The notes under the pieces: generated by a model
What the model saw: the letters and a program-made list of their open reading frames with translations, nothing else
Told to the model about the DNA's origin: nothing
Databases searched by the model: none
Source: Amycolatopsis oliviviridis
GTDB lineage: Bacteria; Actinomycetota; Actinomycetes; Mycobacteriales; Pseudonocardiaceae
Direction of reading: 5' to 3'
DNA: 64,000 nucleotides
Assembly (NCBI RefSeq): GCF_014654365.1
Contig: NZ_BNAY01000001.1
Location: forward strand, 930,001-994,000
Part shown: positions 36,923 through 45,735 of the stretch, in pieces
Layout of the letters: the number at the start of each line of letters is the position of its first letter
Numbering within the stretch: position 1 is the stretch's first letter
Translations under genes and position numbers: made by a program

Positions 36923-37087
36923 TTTATAGGTGTGTGCTGGGGTTGAAGAAAACGCTGGTTATGCCCTGATCGGGTGCGGTCGCGGCCGTTCCGCGCGGGG
37001 TGTTGTTTCGCGAGCGTCGTGGTCGGGCACGATTGTTCTCATGCGGACGGCCGGATCGATCCCTCCCTGTGCGGCGGAGGGTGACCG

Positions 37088-37453
37088 ATGAGCAGACCCC
37101 TGTATCAAGTGAAGGCGGAATTCTTCAAGACGCTGGGGCATCCCGTCCGGATCCGCGTGCTGGAGCTCCTCAGCGAGCGGGACCATCACGTCTCGGAACT
37201 GCTCGCCGACCTCGGGATCGAGCCCGCCAACCTGTCCCAGCAACTCGCGGTGCTGCGCCGGGCGAAGCTGGTGGTGCCCCGCAAGGACGGCACGACAGTG
37301 TCCTACTCACTGACCAGCCCGTCGGTCGCCGAGCTGCTCGCCGTCGCGCGCGGAATTCTCACCAGTGTGATCACCGGCCAGATGGAATTGCTCGACGATC
37401 TGCAGAATTCCGCCGCTGTTCCCGATGACGGGAATTCTCCGGAAACGGGATGA
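37088..37453 (+). CDS. ArsR-family transcription regulator
   Basis: 121 residues with winged-helix pattern: FFKTLGHPVRIRVLELLSER (about 12-31), recognition helix in LGIEPANLSQQLAVLRRAKL (about 42-61), then the wing VPRKDGTTVSYSL. No Cys metal motif (no CxC), so it is probably not a classic metal sensor. Usually such genes precede a transporter or sulfurtransferase; here the downstream 400 bp has none, only a small minus-strand frame, so its target is unclear. Confidence 0.88.
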   Translation: MSRPLYQVKAEFFKTLGHPVRIRVLELLSERDHHVSELLADLGIEPANLSQQLAVLRRAKLVVPRKDGTTVSYSLTSPSVAELLAVARGILTSVITGQMELLDDLQNSAAVPDDGNSPETG

Positions 37454-37466
37454 GAAATCATTCGGA

Positions 37467-37613
37467 TTACCGCGGGGTGCGATCGTCGTCGATTCCCTGG
37501 CCGGCATCGGTGTGCTGCTCGGTCAATTCGGAGTCGCCGTCGCCGCTCCGAGCGGCCGCCCTCCTCGTTTCCTCGACCAGCGAGTCGAAGATGGGGGTTC
37601 CGCACAGCTCCAC
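37467..37613 (-). CDS. Hypothetical 48-residue protein
   Basis: Small frame starting at GTG 37613 behind GGAGG, reading MELCGTPIFDSLVEETRR and continuing into a polar, Asp/Glu-rich tail to 37467. Third codon positions are mostly G/C. No homologue recognised. The rest of 37454-37851 holds no other supported gene, so this is the only candidate in that ~400-bp gap. It could be a remnant. Confidence 0.4.
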   Translation of the reverse strand: MELCGTPIFDSLVEETRRAAARSGDGDSELTEQHTDAGQGIDDDRTPR

Positions 37614-37851
37614 ATGGTCCTCCGTCTTGACGGTACGTCGTGCCCGGTCATCTTGCCCTGGAGCGGTTCCCGGATCCAGTCCCGCCGGGCAATGCACTCG
37701 ATAGAGCTCACCCTCGGGGGTGAGCTATTCACTCACGTGAAATCAAGTAAGGGACTCCGTGCTGTCCTGCCTCTTTTCGGACACGCCGCCGTCCGTTTTG
37801 CGGAAATAGCGGTTCCAGTCAGCTTGGAGCTGGAAAAGGATTTCCGTCAGC

Positions 37852-38820
37852 TCAGGGCGCGTGAGACATCGGGCCGGCGAACTCGACCCGGTAGCGGGTC
37901 GGCGTGGTGCCCAACGCGGCGGCGAAGTGCTCGCGCAGTCGCGCGGGAGTGCCGAACCCGGACTGGGCGGCGATGGCGTCGACGCCGAGCGCGGTCGTTT
38001 CGAGGAGGTGCCGGGCGTGCGCGAGGCGTTGTGTGACAAGCCAATGGTGGACGGTGGTGCCGGTCCTGGCGCGGAAGGCGCGGGTGAAGGTGCTCCGGCT
38101 CATATGGGTCCGGGCGGCGAGTCCGTCGATGCTGTGCGGTGCGGCCGGATGGGCCTGTGCCCAGTTCAGCACCTCGGTGAGCGGATCCGCGTCCGGAGCG
38201 GGTACCGGGAGTTCGATGAACTGCGCCTGCCCGCCGGGACGGTGTGGCGCGGCGACGATCCGGCGGGCGACGCGGTTGGCGACGACCTGACCGGCCGTGC
38301 GGGCGAGCAGGTGGAGGCAGGTGTCGATCCCGGCGGTCGCGCCTGCGCCGGTCACGACGTCGCCTTCGTCGACGTACAGCTCTTCGGGACGTAGTTCGAC
38401 GGAGGGGAATCGCTTCCGGAACGTTTCGCCCCATTTCCAGTGGGTGGTCGCGGCGCGACCGTCGAGGATGCCGGCGTCCGCGAGGGCGAAGACTCCCAGG
38501 CAGAGCCCGACGACGAGTGCTCCGCGTTCGTGCGCGGTCCGCAACGCGGCGGAGACCGGGTCGGGCGTCGGGGTCTCCGGTGCGGACCACCACGGCACGA
38601 CGACGATGTCGGCCTCCGCGAGCGCGTCGAGGCCCGCGGAGACGTCGATGGCGTAGCCGGCGCTCGTGGTCAGGCGGCCCGGCTCCAGGGCGACGACCGT
38701 GATCGGCCACGGCTCCATGTCGCCGGCCGGGGATTCCGGGCCCCATACCAGTGACGGCACGGCGAGATGGAACGGGCTGATCCCCTCGAACGCCAGGACG
38801 GCCACATGCGGAGCGCTCAT
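37852..38820 (-). CDS. GlxA-type AraC regulator (DJ-1/PfpI plus HTH)
   Basis: 322 residues. N-terminal DJ-1/PfpI-like domain (about 1-185, VAVLAFEGISPFHLAVPSLV, GLCLGVFALADAGILDG with the nucleophile-elbow Cys) and a C-terminal AraC HTH pair (MSRSTFTRAFRARTGTTVHH, IAAQSGFGTPARLREHFAAA). Start at 38820 (MSAPHVAVL) has GAAGAGAGA; the frame could start at 38859 but adds unlike residues. Divergent from the cysteine hydrolase gene with a strong palindrome between, so it likely controls that gene and itself. Confidence 0.9.
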   Translation of the reverse strand: MSAPHVAVLAFEGISPFHLAVPSLVWGPESPAGDMEPWPITVVALEPGRLTTSAGYAIDVSAGLDALAEADIVVVPWWSAPETPTPDPVSAALRTAHERGALVVGLCLGVFALADAGILDGRAATTHWKWGETFRKRFPSVELRPEELYVDEGDVVTGAGATAGIDTCLHLLARTAGQVVANRVARRIVAAPHRPGGQAQFIELPVPAPDADPLTEVLNWAQAHPAAPHSIDGLAARTHMSRSTFTRAFRARTGTTVHHWLVTQRLAHARHLLETTALGVDAIAAQSGFGTPARLREHFAAALGTTPTRYRVEFAGPMSHAP

Positions 38821-38859
38821 CGATCTCTCTTCTCGCGGATGTCGGCCGATCTCGACCAC

Positions 38860-38901
38860 GGCTGACCCGAATCCGTATCTCAGTATCGGATCGGGTCAGC
38901 C
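38860..38901. promoter_or_regulatory. Inverted repeat in AraC/hydrolase divergent promoter
   Basis: GGCTGACCCGA (38860-38870) pairs perfectly with TCGGGTCAGCC (38891-38901), with TCCG/CGGA continuing inside. It sits midway between the two divergent starts (38820 and 38941). Candidate binding site for the GlxA-type regulator. Confidence 0.6.
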
Positions 38902-38940
38902 ATCATGGTAGCCGTACCTACGGAAAGCGAAGGAAACACG

Positions 38941-39531
38941 ATGACCAGCACCACTCTCCGCGAAATCAGCACCCTGCCGACGACTCCAGCGGCGCTCTCG
39001 GACGCGACGGTGATCCTCGTCGACTACCAGAACACCTACACCCGCGGCGTGATGGAACTCGACGGCTGGGAAGCCGCGCTCGACGAGGCCGCCACCTTGC
39101 TGGCGCGCGCACGGGCCGAGGGCGCGACGGTCATCCATGTGATGCACGACGGTGGCGAGGGCAGCCCGTACGACCTCAAGGAGGACGTCGGCCGCATCCA
39201 CGAACGCGTCGCCCCCGCCCCGGGTGAAGAGGTCGTGGTGAAGACCGCGCCGAACTCGTTCGTCGGCACCCGGCTGGGCGAACTGGTCGACGCCGCCGGA
39301 CACCAGGACGTCGTCGTGGCCGGATTCATGACCCACATGTGCGTCACCTTCACCGCCGAAGGCGCGTTTCTGCGCGGAAACGCGCCGACGGTGGTGGCCG
39401 GCGCCTGCGCCACACGCGCACTCCCGTCCGTAGCCGGGCCGGTGGCCGCCGCGGAGCAGCACCGTGCCGCCCTTGCCACCATCGGTGATCTCTACGCCGT
39501 CGTCGTCCCGTCCACGGCGGAACTCGGCTAG
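38941..39531 (+). CDS. Isochorismatase-family cysteine hydrolase
   Basis: 196 residues with the family triad visible: Asp in VILVDYQNTY (about residue 25), Lys in VVVKTAPNSF, and nucleophile Cys in GFMTHMCVTFTAEGA. These hydrolases cleave amides or vinyl ethers (nicotinamidase/isochorismatase-like); the substrate is unknown. ATG 38941 has GAAGGAAA upstream. Its divergent GlxA-type neighbour is a common partner of such hydrolases. Confidence 0.9.
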   Translation: MTSTTLREISTLPTTPAALSDATVILVDYQNTYTRGVMELDGWEAALDEAATLLARARAEGATVIHVMHDGGEGSPYDLKEDVGRIHERVAPAPGEEVVVKTAPNSFVGTRLGELVDAAGHQDVVVAGFMTHMCVTFTAEGAFLRGNAPTVVAGACATRALPSVAGPVAAAEQHRAALATIGDLYAVVVPSTAELG

Positions 39532-39612
39532 GCGCTGTCCTGTCGAAGAATCCTGAAATCTGTCGGAGGGACCCGCTAGCGTGCCCGCGTCGTCGAAACG
39601 TGGGGAGGACCG

Positions 39613-41772
39613 ATGGAGGGACAAGGGAAGGCACCGACGGGTCTGGTGGACGCGCTCGTGCCGGTGGCCGAGGACCTGATTCCGTTGCTGCGCGGACGAA
39701 TTCCGCGTGGCCCGGCGATAGCGCTCGGCAGACTGGGCGCGCCGGAAGCGAGACCGGACATGTTCGGTCTCGTCGCCGGCAAGCACTCGGTGATGGACGC
39801 TGCCGAGTCGGTGGTGTTCAGCCGGTTGCGGTCGCTCGGTGACGGCCTTTCCGAACGTCTGCTCGGCGCCCTCGAACTGACCTTGGACGGGCTGACGGTG
39901 GCCATTCCCGATGAGGTCAAGGCTGCGGTTCCGGGACCCGACGCGACGCCGGAGAGCTTCGGCTTCGCGATGGTGGGCGGGCAGAACGCCGAGACCGTCA
40001 CCGCGGTGCGTCTGCTCGATCAGCTGCGGCCTGGTGTCTCCGAACTGGTCATGAGGTTGGTCGCGGACGTCGCCGAGCGGGAGACCCTGGCTCCGTTGCT
40101 GGCGGTGGCGCCGGAATCCACCGGTGAGGCGGAACTGGCTGCGGAGCACGGAGCCGCGCATCTCGCCTTGGCGGTCGCGGTCGCCGTACTGGTTCTGCGG
40201 CGAGTGGAAGCTCCGTTGCTCGCGGGTACCTCCGCGGCGGTCGTCGGTGTCGCACTGGGCGCGGTTTCGGCTCTGTTGAGCGAGATTCCGATGCCGGCCG
40301 GGTACGCGGCCGCCCTGCTGGAAAAACGCCGGGCCGAGTACGTCCTGCCGGCTTCGGCGTCGTGTTCGGTGGAGGTACGCGAGCACCGATTCACCCTGGT
40401 CGAGGGTGCCGCTCTCGGCGAGACCGACTTCAGCGGGAACGGCCTGGCCGTCGCGGTCCCGGGTGGCATCGCCGTGCGGACCGGCCTCGGCGAAGGTCAG
40501 CTGGGAGTTTCGATACTGATCCTCGAAGAGCCGCCGGACGAGGTGAACCTCGGCTGGTGGGACGAGGTCGTCGAGATCTCCTGGCGGGCCGAGCGAGGCG
40601 ACGCCACTTTCGGCGAAGGCAGCCCGCACGGTTCGAGAACACCGCCGTGGCCGGGCGATTTCCGGGTCCGGGTGCATGCGATCGGCAGAGACGGCGAGGC
40701 GGGCGAGCGCTACGAACTCGTGCTGTGGCAGGCACCTCATGGCCCGGACGTCGTCCACAAACGCGGTGACAGGCTCGGTTACGCCGTCCGAGGTGAGCCG
40801 GTTCCCGACATCGAGCCGCCGCCGGAAGCCGGCTACCGGTGGATCGACGAGAGCGCGCTCGGCGATGCGGCGACGGTCACGATGGTCAGGGGAGCCAGCC
40901 CCGAGGAGGTGCTCCGCGCGTTCGGCGCGGACCCCGCCGAGCCGGAAGTCGCCGAGGAGCTCTCGCAGGATCTCGACCTCGACCCGTGGGTTTCCGTGCT
41001 GGCGGTCGAGGGCGGGGTGCTCGCCGTCGAGTTCAACGGCTTCCAGGGGTCGTGCCCTCCGGTGCTGAAGTCGTTGTCGGAGGTGGGCCGGACGGCGAGC
41101 CTGTTCTGGAGTATCGACGCGTTGACCGCGCTTTCCTTCGCCGACAACGGGAAGGTCCTCGCGTCGTTCGAACTCGGCTGCGCGGGCGAGATCGAGGACG
41201 GCGAAGTGAACGAAGCCTTGTCCGGCCTCGATTTCGACGGCTACCGCGACAGGCTGGAGAAAGGTCTCGTCGCCATCGAGCGCTACGGCGGATACCGGTT
41301 GCGAGAGGAGGACGTTCAGCGGATGAGCGAGGAGGCCGTCGGCTATCGGATTCTCCCGCACCTGCCCGAGCTGTATCCGGAGGCGCGGAACCCCGATGGT
41401 TCGCGTGCGTTCCCCGGGAACGGCCCGTTGGACGCCGACACCGATCGGCTGGCCTTCGTTCCCGGGGAAACGTTGCGGGACCTGGCCTGGCGGGCGGCGT
41501 CCGCGGTGGCCGAGAACACCGGTGTCGCCGCGGACGCCGTCGTCGCCGCCGCGCTGGCGGAGCGCCGCCTGAGCCCGGCGGCCGAGCTCCTGGCCCGGCG
41601 TTCTCAACTGCGAGCGGATCGGGAACACGCCTGGCTCTGGGAGGCGATCCGCGGCGCCACCAATCCGGACCCGCTGGCCGCCGCGATCAACGCGCTGTCG
41701 GCGGCGCGGTACGCGGCCGGGCCGGCGGGGGAGAGCCTGCTGGATCACGCCCGGCGAGTGTGCCGCGAGTAG
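39613..41772 (+). CDS. Large hypothetical protein with DUF6461-like domain
   Basis: 719 residues. N-terminal helical part with a hydrophobic pair (about 180-232, HLALAVAVAVLVLRRV and TSAAVVGVALGAVSALLSEI) suggests membrane association. A beta-rich middle follows. From about 415 to 530 comes a DUF6461-type domain (DESALGDAATVTMVRGASPE, FGADPAEPE, VLAVEFNGFQGSCPPVLKSL, FWSIDALTALSFADNGKVLA). DUF6461 proteins are frequent in actinobacteria and of unknown role. This long architecture looks like a fusion. ATG 39613 follows GGGGAGGACC. Confidence 0.7.
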   Translation: MEGQGKAPTGLVDALVPVAEDLIPLLRGRIPRGPAIALGRLGAPEARPDMFGLVAGKHSVMDAAESVVFSRLRSLGDGLSERLLGALELTLDGLTVAIPDEVKAAVPGPDATPESFGFAMVGGQNAETVTAVRLLDQLRPGVSELVMRLVADVAERETLAPLLAVAPESTGEAELAAEHGAAHLALAVAVAVLVLRRVEAPLLAGTSAAVVGVALGAVSALLSEIPMPAGYAAALLEKRRAEYVLPASASCSVEVREHRFTLVEGAALGETDFSGNGLAVAVPGGIAVRTGLGEGQLGVSILILEEPPDEVNLGWWDEVVEISWRAERGDATFGEGSPHGSRTPPWPGDFRVRVHAIGRDGEAGERYELVLWQAPHGPDVVHKRGDRLGYAVRGEPVPDIEPPPEAGYRWIDESALGDAATVTMVRGASPEEVLRAFGADPAEPEVAEELSQDLDLDPWVSVLAVEGGVLAVEFNGFQGSCPPVLKSLSEVGRTASLFWSIDALTALSFADNGKVLASFELGCAGEIEDGEVNEALSGLDFDGYRDRLEKGLVAIERYGGYRLREEDVQRMSEEAVGYRILPHLPELYPEARNPDGSRAFPGNGPLDADTDRLAFVPGETLRDLAWRAASAVAENTGVAADAVVAAALAERRLSPAAELLARRSQLRADREHAWLWEAIRGATNPDPLAAAINALSAARYAAGPAGESLLDHARRVCRE

Positions 41773-41781
41773 TCGCCTGCC

Positions 41782-42585
41782 TTGCGACACGGATCACCGT
41801 CGCCCGATGTTTACAGTGCACACATCGCCCGATCCTTGCTGGAGCTGTACCGGCGCTGGGGCCAGGGCGGCACCGGGCTGCTGACCACGGGGAACGTCAT
41901 GGTGCGCGCCGAGGCGCTGACCGGTCCCGCCGGCGTGGAGATCCACGCCGCGCACGGTTACCTGCTCTCGCAGTTCCTCTCGCCGCTGGTCAACCGGCGT
42001 GAGGACCAGTGGGGCGGCTCGCTGCCGAACCGTGCCCGGATGCTGCTGGACGTGGTGCGTGCCGTTCGCGAGACCGTCTCGCCGTCGTTCGCTGTCGCGG
42101 TGAAGCTCAACTCCGCCGACTTCCAGCGCGGTGGATTCGACACGGACGACGCCCGCGAGGTGATCGCGATGCTGGAGCCGCTCGGTGTCGACCTGGTCGA
42201 GCTTTCCGGCGGCAGCTACGAGAGCCTGGCGATGTCCGGTCGCCCCGCGGACGCGCGCACCCAGGCCCGTGAAGCCTACTTTCTCGATCTGGCCAGGGAT
42301 CTGGTGAAGACGAGCCCGCTGCCGTTGATGCTGACCGGTGGCATCACCCGCCGCGACACCGCCGAACGAGTCCTCGACGGCGGCGTCGCCATGGCGGGGA
42401 TGGGGACCGCGCTCGCCGTCACCCCGGATCTGCCGGACCGCTGGCGGCGTGGCGGTGAGGCCGCGCGAAACCCGCGCCTGGTGACCTGGTCGCACCCGGC
42501 TTGGTCGCTCCTCTGTGAGCGACGTCAGCAGCGGAACGCGTTGCGCGGCTACCGTGCTTGGCTGTCCACGAGGAGCGCCGCGTGA
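41782..42585 (+). pseudogene. Old-yellow-enzyme (NADH:flavin oxidoreductase) remnant, internally deleted
   Basis: The frame joins pieces of an OYE-type barrel. The first piece, LLELYRRWGQGGTGLLTTGN (about residues 19-38) plus VMVRAEALTGPA, belongs near residue 60-90 of normal proteins. It runs straight into GVEIHAAHGYLLSQFLSPLV, normally about 90 residues further on. The N-terminal substrate/FMN strand and the intervening helices and active-site loop are missing, while the C-terminal half (LVELSGGSYES, PLMLTGGITRR) is intact. At 267 codons it is well short of the usual ~380-410. The frame is open but the barrel cannot close. Confidence 0.75.
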
Positions 42586-42619
42586 GTGCCAGGACGACGG
42601 GCGGCCGGACCGGCTTCCC

Positions 42620-43837
42620 TCAGCGAAGGGGGCGGAACGTGGCGCGCAGGTCGTCGATCCACGCTTCCGGGTTCTCCCACGGACCGAAGTGGCCGCCCTT
42701 CTCATGGACGTTCACCTGGCGGACGTCGGCGTAGAAGTGGCCGGCCGCTTCCTTGAAGGCGGCGACCCGCTGCTCGCGGTCGTGGGCTCCCGGAGGCGCC
42801 GCGTCGCCGAGATGGAAGGTGAAACCGGTGGGGGCCTCCACTGCCGGCGTCCGGTCGTGCGACGGTTGCCACGGGTGGCGGTTGACGTTCTTGTAGGCGC
42901 GGATCGACGAGCCGATGGCTTGGTTGACCCAGTAGATCGTCGCGTTGGTGAGGATGTGGTCCACCGGATAGGAGTCCTCGAACACCCCGTTCTGGTCGCT
43001 CCACTTCTTCCAGCGCTTCAGGACCCAGGCGAGCATCCCGATCGGGGAATCGTTGAGCCCGTGCGTGATCGTCTGGCCGTCGAGCATGTGCACCGCGACA
43101 TGGGACACGTAGGTGTTCACGAAGTTGACCATGTCCGCACGCGCCCCGGCGGGCAGGTCGTCGATCGGCGCGCCGCCGGTCAGGTCCCAAGGGCGGTCGC
43201 CCTGGAAGATCGTCAGCAGCATCTCGTTGCCGAGGTGAATGCCATGGAGCGAGTCGGCGTACTTGTGGCCGAGCTGCGCCCCGACCAGTGCGCCGTAGTC
43301 GGCCGCGCCGACTCCGAAACGCCGATGGCCGAGTACGTCGGTCATCAGGGTGTGGAACCGGTCGGCCATGCTGACGAAGTTCTCCTTGCCGTTGGTCAGC
43401 GGGGTGGAGAACGCGAATCCGGGCAGCGAGGGGACGATGACGTCGAAGGCGTCCGCCGGGTCGCCGCCGTACGCGCCGGGATCGGCGAGCGGACGGATCA
43501 CCTTGCTCCAGTCCCAGAAGGTCCACGGCCAGCCGTGCATGAGCAGCAACGGGATGGGCGCGGGCCCCTTGCCTGGCTCGCGGATGAAGTGCACCGGGGT
43601 CCCGTCGACGTCGACACGGTGGTGTGAGTAGCTGTTCAAGCGGGCTTCGACGGCCCGCCAGTCGAAGCCGTCGGCCCAGTACTCGACGATGGGCTTGAGG
43701 TAGGCCGTACTCAGCCCGAAGGCCTCGTCTTCGTTGTCGAGATCGGGTGCGAACCGGGTCGCCTTCAGCCGGGATCGGAGGTCGTCGAGGACGTCCTGTT
43801 CGACGTTGATGGTGAACGGTTCGAGAGTGCCTGTCAT
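42620..43837 (-). CDS. Epoxide hydrolase-family alpha/beta hydrolase (EHN type)
   Basis: 405 residues. The N-terminal EHN domain (about 5-115, INVEQDVLDDLRSRLKATRF) is followed by an alpha/beta hydrolase fold: oxyanion motif LLLMHGWPWTFWDW, nucleophile Asp in GVGAADYGALVG, and catalytic His in EKGGHFGPWENPEAW. This fits epoxide hydrolases acting on bulky substrates. First-transcribed SnoaL gene lies 18 bp upstream, so the two form a minus-strand operon under the TetR operators at 44369-44426. ATG 43837 has AAGGAGAAACG. Confidence 0.9.
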   Translation of the reverse strand: MTGTLEPFTINVEQDVLDDLRSRLKATRFAPDLDNEDEAFGLSTAYLKPIVEYWADGFDWRAVEARLNSYSHHRVDVDGTPVHFIREPGKGPAPIPLLLMHGWPWTFWDWSKVIRPLADPGAYGGDPADAFDVIVPSLPGFAFSTPLTNGKENFVSMADRFHTLMTDVLGHRRFGVGAADYGALVGAQLGHKYADSLHGIHLGNEMLLTIFQGDRPWDLTGGAPIDDLPAGARADMVNFVNTYVSHVAVHMLDGQTITHGLNDSPIGMLAWVLKRWKKWSDQNGVFEDSYPVDHILTNATIYWVNQAIGSSIRAYKNVNRHPWQPSHDRTPAVEAPTGFTFHLGDAAPPGAHDREQRVAAFKEAAGHFYADVRQVNVHEKGGHFGPWENPEAWIDDLRATFRPLR

Positions 43838-43855
43838 GGTCGTTTCTCCTTGGTG

Positions 43856-44314
43856 TCAGTAGGTCCAGTCCAGGCGGAGCCTGGTGATGCGGAGTTCCGC
43901 GATGAGCCAGCGACCGTCCAGCCGGGTGAACCGCACCCGGTAATGGCCGTACCCGTGCATACCGCCGGGTTCGCCCTCGGCGCCGGAACGCGTGCTCGCG
44001 GGCCTGGCGATGATGTCCTCCATCGCCCAGACGCCGACCGCCGAATCGTCCGACTCGATGTCGATCTCGCTGGAGTACAGGTGATGCACCAGGACGGAAT
44101 CCGGATGGTTGCGTGATTTGAGCTGTGCGGCGATGTCGTCGCGACCCGTCATCCGCGCTTGAACGGATCCGTCCACTGTGGAGGCCACGAACGGGGCGTC
44201 GGCGGTGAACAGGGCCGCGAGATCGTCCCATCGATGATGATCCGCGCGGTAGACGTAGCGGGCCATCACGCGTCGCACGTCCTCGGTCGCCACCAGTCTG
44301 GCGAGGTCCTGCAT
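43856..44314 (-). CDS. SnoaL-like/NTF2-fold protein
   Basis: 152 residues matching the SnoaL-like pattern: VRRVMARYVYRADHHRWDDL (about 13-32), LFTADAPF, and a C-terminal strand HYRVRFTRLDGRWLIAELRI. Such proteins are small hydrolases, isomerases or ligand binders; the substrate is unknown. It leads the operon with the epoxide hydrolase and is divergent from a TetR gene, with two operators between. Its coding sequence carries one copy of the TCCACWGTGGA palindrome. Confidence 0.85.
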   Translation of the reverse strand: MQDLARLVATEDVRRVMARYVYRADHHRWDDLAALFTADAPFVASTVDGSVQARMTGRDDIAAQLKSRNHPDSVLVHHLYSSEIDIESDDSAVGVWAMEDIIARPASTRSGAEGEPGGMHGYGHYRVRFTRLDGRWLIAELRITRLRLDWTY

Positions 44315-44368
44315 CGGTTTTCCTTCGGTAGTCGGAACTTGCTCGGCTCAGCCGAGGATGCAGAGAAT

Positions 44369-44426
44369 AAAATGTACCGGCAAGTACAATCTGCGTCCCG
44401 CTTTTCTGTACTTGCCGGTACATTTT
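44369..44426. promoter_or_regulatory. Two TetR-type operators in inverted arrangement
   Basis: A perfect 20-bp inverted repeat: AAAATGTACCGGCAAGTACA (44369-44388) and its reverse complement (44407-44426). Each arm is itself a dyad, TGTAC-N6-GTACA. They lie between the SnoaL/epoxide hydrolase operon and the TetR gene, 47-105 bp before the latter, as expected for autorepression and divergent control. Confidence 0.8.
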
Positions 44427-44473
44427 TCCGGGCCTATCGTGACTGGACCGGCAAGGACATTCGGGAGGTCTTG

Positions 44474-45067
44474 GTGCTCACGAGGAAGGGTGCCGCGACG
44501 CGGCAGCGGATCATCGACGCCGCGGCGGAGGAGATCCGCGAACGCGGTGTCGGCGCGGCGACCCTCGACGACATCTGCCGCCGCAGCGGAACGGGCAAAA
44601 GCCAGCTCTTCCACTACTTCCCGGACGGCAAGGAGCAGCTGCTGATGGCCGTGGCCGAGTGGGAGGCAGGCCAGGTGATCGAGGATCAGCAGCCGTATCT
44701 CGGGCAGCTGACCTCGTGGCAGGCGTGGCACGACTGGCGTGACGTGGTGGTCGAGCGATACCGGCGACAGGGTGTGCACTGTCCACTCGGGGTGCTGATC
44801 ACCGAAATCGGCAGGCACACACCGGCCGCGCAGGCGGTGACGAGGCAACTGCTGGAACAGTGGCAGCGGCAGGTCCAGGCGGGCATCGAAGAGATGCGGG
44901 CGAACGGGTCGATCGGCCCCGGCATCGACCCGGTCCGTGCCTCGGCCGCGGTGATCGCCGCGATCCAGGGCGGGGTCACGATCCTGATGTCCACCGGATC
45001 CGCGGATCATCTCGAAGCCGCGCTGGACCTGTACCTGGACTACTTGGGCGCCGGCGCGCCGGTGTGA
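44474..45067 (+). CDS. TetR-family regulator
   Basis: 197 residues. N-terminal HTH: RQRIIDAAAEEIRERGVGAA, LDDICRRSGTGKSQLFHYFP (about 9-52). The C-terminal ligand domain contains GVHCPLGVLITEIG, typical of the LfrR/YxaF-like branch. Start GTG 44474 with GGGAGG upstream; the frame is open further upstream, but that part spans the operator palindrome. Probable repressor of the divergent epoxide hydrolase/SnoaL operon, sensing an electrophile or aromatic compound. Confidence 0.88.
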   Translation: MLTRKGAATRQRIIDAAAEEIRERGVGAATLDDICRRSGTGKSQLFHYFPDGKEQLLMAVAEWEAGQVIEDQQPYLGQLTSWQAWHDWRDVVVERYRRQGVHCPLGVLITEIGRHTPAAQAVTRQLLEQWQRQVQAGIEEMRANGSIGPGIDPVRASAAVIAAIQGGVTILMSTGSADHLEAALDLYLDYLGAGAPV

Positions 45068-45068
45068 A

Positions 45069-45644
45069 TCAGGACCGCTCGGTGCCCATCCCGCGCCACA
45101 GCAGGTCGAGCAGGCTCGCGACGTCGCGTCGCCACTCGCCGTCCGGGTCGAGGTACAGCAGGCCGCCGAGACCGCGCAGGACGGTCGCGGGTTCCAGGTC
45201 CGCGCGGACGGTGCCGGCGTCGACGTTGGCTTTCAGCAACGTGGAGACCGCGCCCACCATTGCCTCGTAGGCTCCTGCGGGCAGTTCGCCGCGGGAGCTC
45301 GTCACGGCGCGCAGGGCGTCGGCCAGGCCGCGTTTGGTCATCATGTAGTGCGCCAGGTGGTCGGTCGTCCACGTCCGGAAAGCCTGCTCGGGCGAGTGCT
45401 TGCCGAGCAGGATCGGCACGATCTCGACGAGCTGGCGGACCTCGCGCTCGTAGACCGCCAGGATGAGGGCCTCCGGGGTCGGGAAATGCCGGTACACCGT
45501 GCCGACGCCGACTTCGGCCTGTTTCGCGATGGCGTTGAACGAGACCTCGCCCGACCTGGCCAAGAACTTCGCCGCGGTGGCGAGGATACGCTCGTGGTTG
45601 CGCCGGGTGTCCGCACGCCGGGGATTCACCGATCCCGTCTTCAT
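45069..45644 (-). CDS. TetR-family regulator
   Basis: 191 residues. HTH: RRNHERILATAAKFLARSGE (about 14-33), IAKQAEVGVGTVYRHFPTPE; the C-terminal region is of the type with a conserved RGLADALRAV segment. Start 45644 (MKTGSVNPRR) has AGGAGGGACG; longer frames upstream are less likely. It converges with the other TetR gene (1 bp between stops) and is divergent from the molybdenum hydroxylase operon, with a palindrome at 45736-45756 between, so it is the probable repressor of that operon. Confidence 0.88.
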   Translation of the reverse strand: MKTGSVNPRRADTRRNHERILATAAKFLARSGEVSFNAIAKQAEVGVGTVYRHFPTPEALILAVYEREVRQLVEIVPILLGKHSPEQAFRTWTTDHLAHYMMTKRGLADALRAVTSSRGELPAGAYEAMVGAVSTLLKANVDAGTVRADLEPATVLRGLGGLLYLDPDGEWRRDVASLLDLLWRGMGTERS

Positions 45645-45735
45645 CGTCCCTCCTGTCCACCGATCCCGCTCTCCGGTGAATGTAACCGAGGAACCCGCGG
45701 AACCTGGAGTGACTCTAGGGGTGGGCACCGACATT

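Noticed and set aside
38896-41790. 964-residue minus-strand open frame
   Set aside because: Antisense to the cysteine hydrolase and DUF6461 genes, whose family motifs are on the plus strand; composition is that of a shadow frame.
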